Part shown: piece after piece, positions 59,515 through 64,000 of the stretch
Layout of the letters: each line of letters opens with the position of its first letter
Position numbering within the stretch: position 1 is the stretch's first letter
Assembly: GCF_947500975.1 (NCBI RefSeq)
Contig: NZ_CANMUE010000007.1
Span: 62,001-126,000 of the forward strand
Length of the DNA stretch: 64,000 nucleotides
Direction of reading: 5' to 3'
Source of the DNA: an uncultured Polaribacter sp.
GTDB lineage: Bacteria; Bacteroidota; Bacteroidia; Flavobacteriales; Flavobacteriaceae
Translations under genes and position numbers: made by a program
The notes under the pieces: model-generated
Told to the model about the DNA's origin: nothing
Database searches by the model: none
The model's input: the letters and a program-made list of their open reading frames with translations, nothing else

Positions 59515-62058
59515 ATGAAATCAAAAATTACAATTTTATTATTACTATTTATAAGTATATCTTTTTCTCAGACTAAAGAAAAATTAGATTATAAATCTGA
59601 ATCTCAAAAAAGTAATTCTAATTATTTTGATATTTTAAATAAAAAGCGAGCAGAAATTAAAACCTATGATTTAAGCAAATTATCAGATAAAAAGGAAATT
59701 AAACAATTTTATAGGTGGGCTTCATTTTGGAAAGATAGAGTAGATGCATCTGGTCAATTTCCAACTTCAAATTTAGGCTATTTTAATGCGGGTATTTTAA
59801 ATGAAAAAGGTAAAATTGCTGTAACAAAATTATCACAAAAAAAATCTACTGAAAACTGGGTAAATATAGGTCCACAAGATTTACCAGATGAAAATGGTTA
59901 TTCTAACCCTCCACAAATGGGAAGATTAAACTGTTTTTTAAGAATAAAGCACCCAACTAACAGAGCTTTAGATATATTATTTGTTGGAGCCCCAAGTGGT
60001 GGAATTTGGAAATCTATTGATGGGGGAACAACTTGGCTACCTAAATTAGAAACAGTTTCTGGAATTGGAGTTACAGATATTAAAACAACTTCTGATGCTA
60101 CTTTTGAAAATTATACAACAAAACCAATTTATGTTTCTACTGGAGATTATTATGGTAAATATGTAAACTCTATTGGAGTTTTAAAATCTACAGATGGTGG
60201 AGAAACATTTAATTCTACCGGTTTATCATTTACAGTAAATCAAGATGAAATACTTGGTAGTTTAATTGTTGCTGATGCAAATAAGGTGCTTGTTGGAACT
60301 AAAAGTGTAATAAAAATTACAACTAATGGAGGTACAACATGGACAGATAATTTTGATCCAGGATATGAAGCTGGTTTTGGAAGAGTAGCAGTAAATGGAA
60401 CAAAAGCAATGTATGCTGGAGATTTTGACGTTTTTTATACAAATGATTTTAATACTGGTAATTGGATTGCTGTTATAGAAAGTAATAATAGTAATAAGCA
60501 TGCTGTAACTGTTGGAGAAGATGGTGAGTTTTACGTTCAAAATTTAACTGGACAAATAAAAAAATTCAATACTACTACACAAGTTTTTGCAAATCATGGA
60601 ACTTCAACGACAGATTATAACCCTCAAGGTGGATACAATCAAGCATTAGTAGTTAAAAACAACCTTATAATTTCTGGAAGTGTAGATGGAGTTTCATCTA
60701 CTAATAATGGAGCCTCTTGGTATAAATCTTTAAATGGTTATTGGGAAGATAATGAGTCGGATGGTTTATATGTTCATTCAGATCATCATGGTTTAGGTAC
60801 GTTAGATGGTACAAATGAATTTTGGACTGTAAATGATGGTGGTTTAAGTTATATAGATTATGGAACAAATGCAACAAATCAAAAGCCAACTATAACTTAT
60901 AAATCTGAAAAAGTAATTGTAAATCAATCTTATACCGTAGCTATTAATCCAAATGCTGATGACGGGTCTTATATAATTGCAAATCAAGATAATGATGCTT
61001 TTAGTAAAAGAAATGGAACTTGGTTTTCTGTTGCGCAAGGCGATGGAATACAATCTGCAGTTAATTATAACAATCCGGATATTCGTTATGCAGGAAATCA
61101 AAACGGAAATATTATTCAAACAAGCACAGGTTTTGAAGGTGAATTAAATGGTAATGGAGAATCTGTTGATATTTCTGGTGTAGAATTTGAGTTTCCATTG
61201 GAAATGCATAAAACCAATCCAAATATCTTATTTGCTGGAGGAGATGAAGTATATAAAATTACCGATAACTCTGGTTTGTCTGTTTTAAATTTAAATTCGG
61301 GTGTTGGTAAAGTAAATAGTATTGCAACTCATGGTAATTCAGTATTAGTAGCTGGTGATAATGGTATAAAGTTTTCTACAAATAGCGGTACAAGTTGGAT
61401 AGCAAAAACATCTCCAGCAGGAACAGTAAACTCTGTAGATTTTAGTGCAATAAATAATGATATTATTTATGTAACAGTTTCTGGTTATACAAGCGGAAGT
61501 AAAGTTTTTAAATCTATTGATGGAGGTGTAAATTATAATAATATTTCAGGCGATTTACCAAACATTGTAATGAAAGAAGTATTATTAAAACAAGGTCAAC
61601 CTTCAGAGTATCTTTTTGTTGCAACTGAATTAGGGGTTTATTTTACAACTAATGAAGGAGTAAATTGGGAAAAATTAGGAGCAGGTTTACCCAATGTAAT
61701 TGTTTCAGATATTGAAATTCATTATACAAATGATAAACTAGTAGCTGCAACTTTTGGAAGGGGTTTATGGGAAGTAAACATAGCAAATGCAACATTATCT
61801 AATGCTGACAACTTAGTAAAAGAAAATATTTTATCAGTTTATCCAAATCCTACTATTAATGATGAATTAAATATATCTATTAAAAATAATAATTATAAAT
61901 ATCTGATTTACAATGTTGTTGGTGGTATTGTAAAAGAAGGAGATGTGCCTTTAAGTAATAAGATTAATGTTTCTAATTTAGCAAAAAACGTATATATAAT
62001 TAAAGTATTTAATGATAGTGAGGTTTTTACAACTAAGTTCTTAAAAGGAAATAACTAA
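59515..62058 (+). CDS. T9SS-secreted VPS10/BNR-repeat beta-propeller protein with type A sorting domain
   Basis: Signal peptide; KSIDGGTTW, STDGGETFN, TNGGTTWTD, STNSGTSWI BNR repeats; C-terminal LSVYPNPTINDELNISI...YIIKVFNDSEVFTTKFLK. Confidence 0.9.
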   Translation: MKSKITILLLLFISISFSQTKEKLDYKSESQKSNSNYFDILNKKRAEIKTYDLSKLSDKKEIKQFYRWASFWKDRVDASGQFPTSNLGYFNAGILNEKGKIAVTKLSQKKSTENWVNIGPQDLPDENGYSNPPQMGRLNCFLRIKHPTNRALDILFVGAPSGGIWKSIDGGTTWLPKLETVSGIGVTDIKTTSDATFENYTTKPIYVSTGDYYGKYVNSIGVLKSTDGGETFNSTGLSFTVNQDEILGSLIVADANKVLVGTKSVIKITTNGGTTWTDNFDPGYEAGFGRVAVNGTKAMYAGDFDVFYTNDFNTGNWIAVIESNNSNKHAVTVGEDGEFYVQNLTGQIKKFNTTTQVFANHGTSTTDYNPQGGYNQALVVKNNLIISGSVDGVSSTNNGASWYKSLNGYWEDNESDGLYVHSDHHGLGTLDGTNEFWTVNDGGLSYIDYGTNATNQKPTITYKSEKVIVNQSYTVAINPNADDGSYIIANQDNDAFSKRNGTWFSVAQGDGIQSAVNYNNPDIRYAGNQNGNIIQTSTGFEGELNGNGESVDISGVEFEFPLEMHKTNPNILFAGGDEVYKITDNSGLSVLNLNSGVGKVNSIATHGNSVLVAGDNGIKFSTNSGTSWIAKTSPAGTVNSVDFSAINNDIIYVTVSGYTSGSKVFKSIDGGVNYNNISGDLPNIVMKEVLLKQGQPSEYLFVATELGVYFTTNEGVNWEKLGAGLPNVIVSDIEIHYTNDKLVAATFGRGLWEVNIANATLSNADNLVKENILSVYPNPTINDELNISIKNNNYKYLIYNVVGGIVKEGDVPLSNKINVSNLAKNVYIIKVFNDSEVFTTKFLKGNN

Positions 62059-62462
62059 TGAGGTATATGTTTCTATTAATGATGTTAGGATTTTTAGGAT
62101 GTAAATCAATTAGAATTGATAATGCTCAAAAAAAGTATTTTAAAAAAGGTATAAAGCAAGGGAAAGATTATATTAATTATTCTTTTAAAATAACCTCAGA
62201 TAAGGAATTTATTGTGAAAAATATATCATTAGAAAATAACCCTGAAAAGTTAGAGTATTTTTATAAGAACGAAAAAGGAGAATCTTCCTTTCAAATGATG
62301 AACCCTTTTCCAAAAGGTACGTATATTTTTAAATTTAAAACTTATACTTTAGGAAATTTTTCTAAAAATGAGTTTTTAATATTTGATTATATTATTAATG
62401 GAAAAAAACTTCAAAAAAAAACCACTATAATAAGTGATGAAATTAAACATATAAATAAATAA
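62058..62462 (+). CDS. Hypothetical lipoprotein
   Basis: FLLMMLGFLGCKS lipobox; ATG overlaps upstream stop (TAATG). Confidence 0.7.
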   Translation: MRYMFLLMMLGFLGCKSIRIDNAQKKYFKKGIKQGKDYINYSFKITSDKEFIVKNISLENNPEKLEYFYKNEKGESSFQMMNPFPKGTYIFKFKTYTLGNFSKNEFLIFDYIINGKKLQKKTTIISDEIKHINK

Positions 62463-62480
62463 GATTTAGCTTTTTAAACG

Positions 62481-62494
62481 ATGCTTAAAAGCAT
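62481..62494 (+). terminator. Weak intrinsic terminator
   Basis: ATGCTT-AA-AAGCAT followed by aattttttta. Confidence 0.45.
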
Positions 62495-62657
62495 AATTTT
62501 TTTATATATTTTTTGATTTTATAAATATTTAAAAATTTTATAAAAACCTTGTAACATTATTTTATTTGAAGCGTCTTATATTAGTATTTAAGTTTTAAAA
62601 TAAAATTAATAAAACTGTAACTTACTTAAGTCATTTTTGCTTAAAATTAACTAACCA

Positions 62658-63350
62658 ATGATTAAAATAGAAAAACTCCATAAATCCTATCCAATAGGAA
62701 AAGATTCTTTACATGTTTTAAAAGGGATAGATCTTCATATAAAAGAAGGAGAGTTTGTTTCAATTATGGGATCTTCAGGTTCTGGTAAATCTACATTGTT
62801 AAATATTGTTGGTCTATTAGATGGTCATGATGAAGGAAATTATTTTTTAAATGGACAGTTAATTAAAGACTTAAATGAAAAAAAAGCAGCAATTCTTAGA
62901 AACAAATTTTTAGGTTTTGTTTTTCAATCATTTAATTTAATCTCATATAAAACAGCTTTAGAAAACGTTGCACTTCCTTTGTATTATAAAGGGATGAAAA
63001 GAAAAGAACGTTTGGTTATTGCTTTAGAATATTTAGAAAAAGTAGGTTTAAAAGATTGGGCAAACCATTTACCAAATGAACTCTCTGGTGGTCAAAAACA
63101 ACGTGTTGCAATAGCAAGAGCCTTGGTAACAAAGCCAAAAGTAGTTTTGGCAGATGAGCCAACAGGAGCATTAGATTCTACAACTACAGATAACGTTATG
63201 GACTTGTTAAGAGATATTAATAATGAAGGAATGACTGTTTTTGTAATTACACACGAAGAAGAAGTTGCAGAGCAAACAAAAAGAATTGTTCGTTTAAAAG
63301 ACGGTGTAATTATAAGCGATGAATATACAAAAGCCAATAAAACAGTTTAA
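62658..63350 (+). CDS. ABC transporter ATP-binding protein (LolD/MacB-like)
   Basis: MGSSGSGKSTLLNIVGLLDG (Walker A), LSGGQKQRVAIARAL, VLADEPTGALD. Confidence 0.95.
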   Translation: MIKIEKLHKSYPIGKDSLHVLKGIDLHIKEGEFVSIMGSSGSGKSTLLNIVGLLDGHDEGNYFLNGQLIKDLNEKKAAILRNKFLGFVFQSFNLISYKTALENVALPLYYKGMKRKERLVIALEYLEKVGLKDWANHLPNELSGGQKQRVAIARALVTKPKVVLADEPTGALDSTTTDNVMDLLRDINNEGMTVFVITHEEEVAEQTKRIVRLKDGVIISDEYTKANKTV

Positions 63351-63352
63351 TT

Positions 63353-64000
63353 ATGTTTGATTTAGACAGGTGGAGAGAAATATTTCAAAGTATTAATAAA
63401 AACAAATTACGTTCTGTAATGTCTGGTTTTACGGTAGCTTTTGCAATTTTACTTTTTACATTGTTATTTGGTGTTGCTAATGGTCTTGGTAATTTTTTTA
63501 AAGGCGCATTTGCAGATGACGCTCAGAATTCTATGTTTGTTCGTGTCTGGAAAACATCTAAACCATATAAAGGGTTACAAACTGGAAGAAGAGTACAATT
63601 AAAAAATGCAGATTATGACTTTGTTGCAGATGAATATGAAAGTAAAATTGAATATCAATCTGCTAGAATTTATAAGAATTTTTCAATAAAATATAAAAGC
63701 GAAGCAAGTAATTATAATATTAGAGCAGTAAATCCAGACCATCAATTTTTAGAAAAAACAATTATTGATGAAGGTAGATATTTAAATGAGAGAGATTTAA
63801 AAGAAAAGTCTAAAGTTATTGTTATAGGTCGTTTAGTAAAAAAAGATTTATTTGGAGAAAAGCCTGCTTTAGGAAAAAGAGTAAATGTGAATGGGAGTTC
63901 TTTTTTAATTATAGGTGTTTTTTCTGATGAAGGAGGTGACAATGAAGAACGTATGGCATATATGCCAGTTACTACAGCTCAAATGATGTATGGTAATAAC
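63353..64000 (+). CDS. ABC transporter permease (MacB-like), 3' part outside window
   Basis: Reads MFDLDRWREIFQSINKNKLRSVMSGFTVAFAILLFTLLFGVANGL... to window end without stop; not in ORF track. Confidence 0.9.
   Translation, partial: MFDLDRWREIFQSINKNKLRSVMSGFTVAFAILLFTLLFGVANGLGNFFKGAFADDAQNSMFVRVWKTSKPYKGLQTGRRVQLKNADYDFVADEYESKIEYQSARIYKNFSIKYKSEASNYNIRAVNPDHQFLEKTIIDEGRYLNERDLKEKSKVIVIGRLVKKDLFGEKPALGKRVNVNGSSFLIIGVFSDEGGDNEERMAYMPVTTAQMMYGNN

Noticed and set aside
1-64000. CRISPR arrays, tRNA/rRNA genes, insertion sequences, prophage
   Set aside because: No regularly spaced direct repeats, no transposase/integrase/phage ORFs, and no recognisable tRNA or rRNA seen; tRNAscan-SE/Infernal would be decisive.

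Overview
AT-rich chromosomal segment from a marine Flavobacteriia-type Bacteroidetes (Polaribacter/Tenacibaculum-like by gene content and TAnnTTTG-type promoters; lineage is inferred). Most of it is core genome. Main blocks: (i) a zeaxanthin-type carotenoid operon (crtI-crtB-crtZ, then crtY) directly downstream of a MerR regulator carrying CarH/LitR cobalamin-photoreceptor motifs; (ii) a continuous minus-strand arginine+proline biosynthesis operon of about 11 kb (GNAT-argG-argC-proC-argD-proA-proB-argF'-argB-argE-argH) with two REP-like hairpin elements in its gaps; (iii) a LytS-type histidine kinase and LytTR regulator with three tandem stand-alone 2TM-domain proteins between them; (iv) a predicted metal-acquisition cluster (TonB receptor, His/Asp-rich lipoprotein, small His/Cys protein that seems to lack a canonical start codon); (v) a mutL-rhomboid-rhomboid-EEP operon whose MutL has a degraded endonuclease motif; (vi) housekeeping genes (folD, ffh, msrB, purB, mnmA, cspA-like, mtaB, ribH, recF) and a T9SS-secreted protein. 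The window edges cut a probable threonine aldolase (left) and an ABC permease (right), both absent from the ORF track. I found no CRISPR array, rRNA, tRNA, transposase, integrase or prophage. The best leads for something undescribed are the crtI operator-like inverted repeat with its putative photoreceptor, the unassigned acyltransferase and atypical specificity residue in the arginine operon, the 2TM module, and the possible AUU-start gene.
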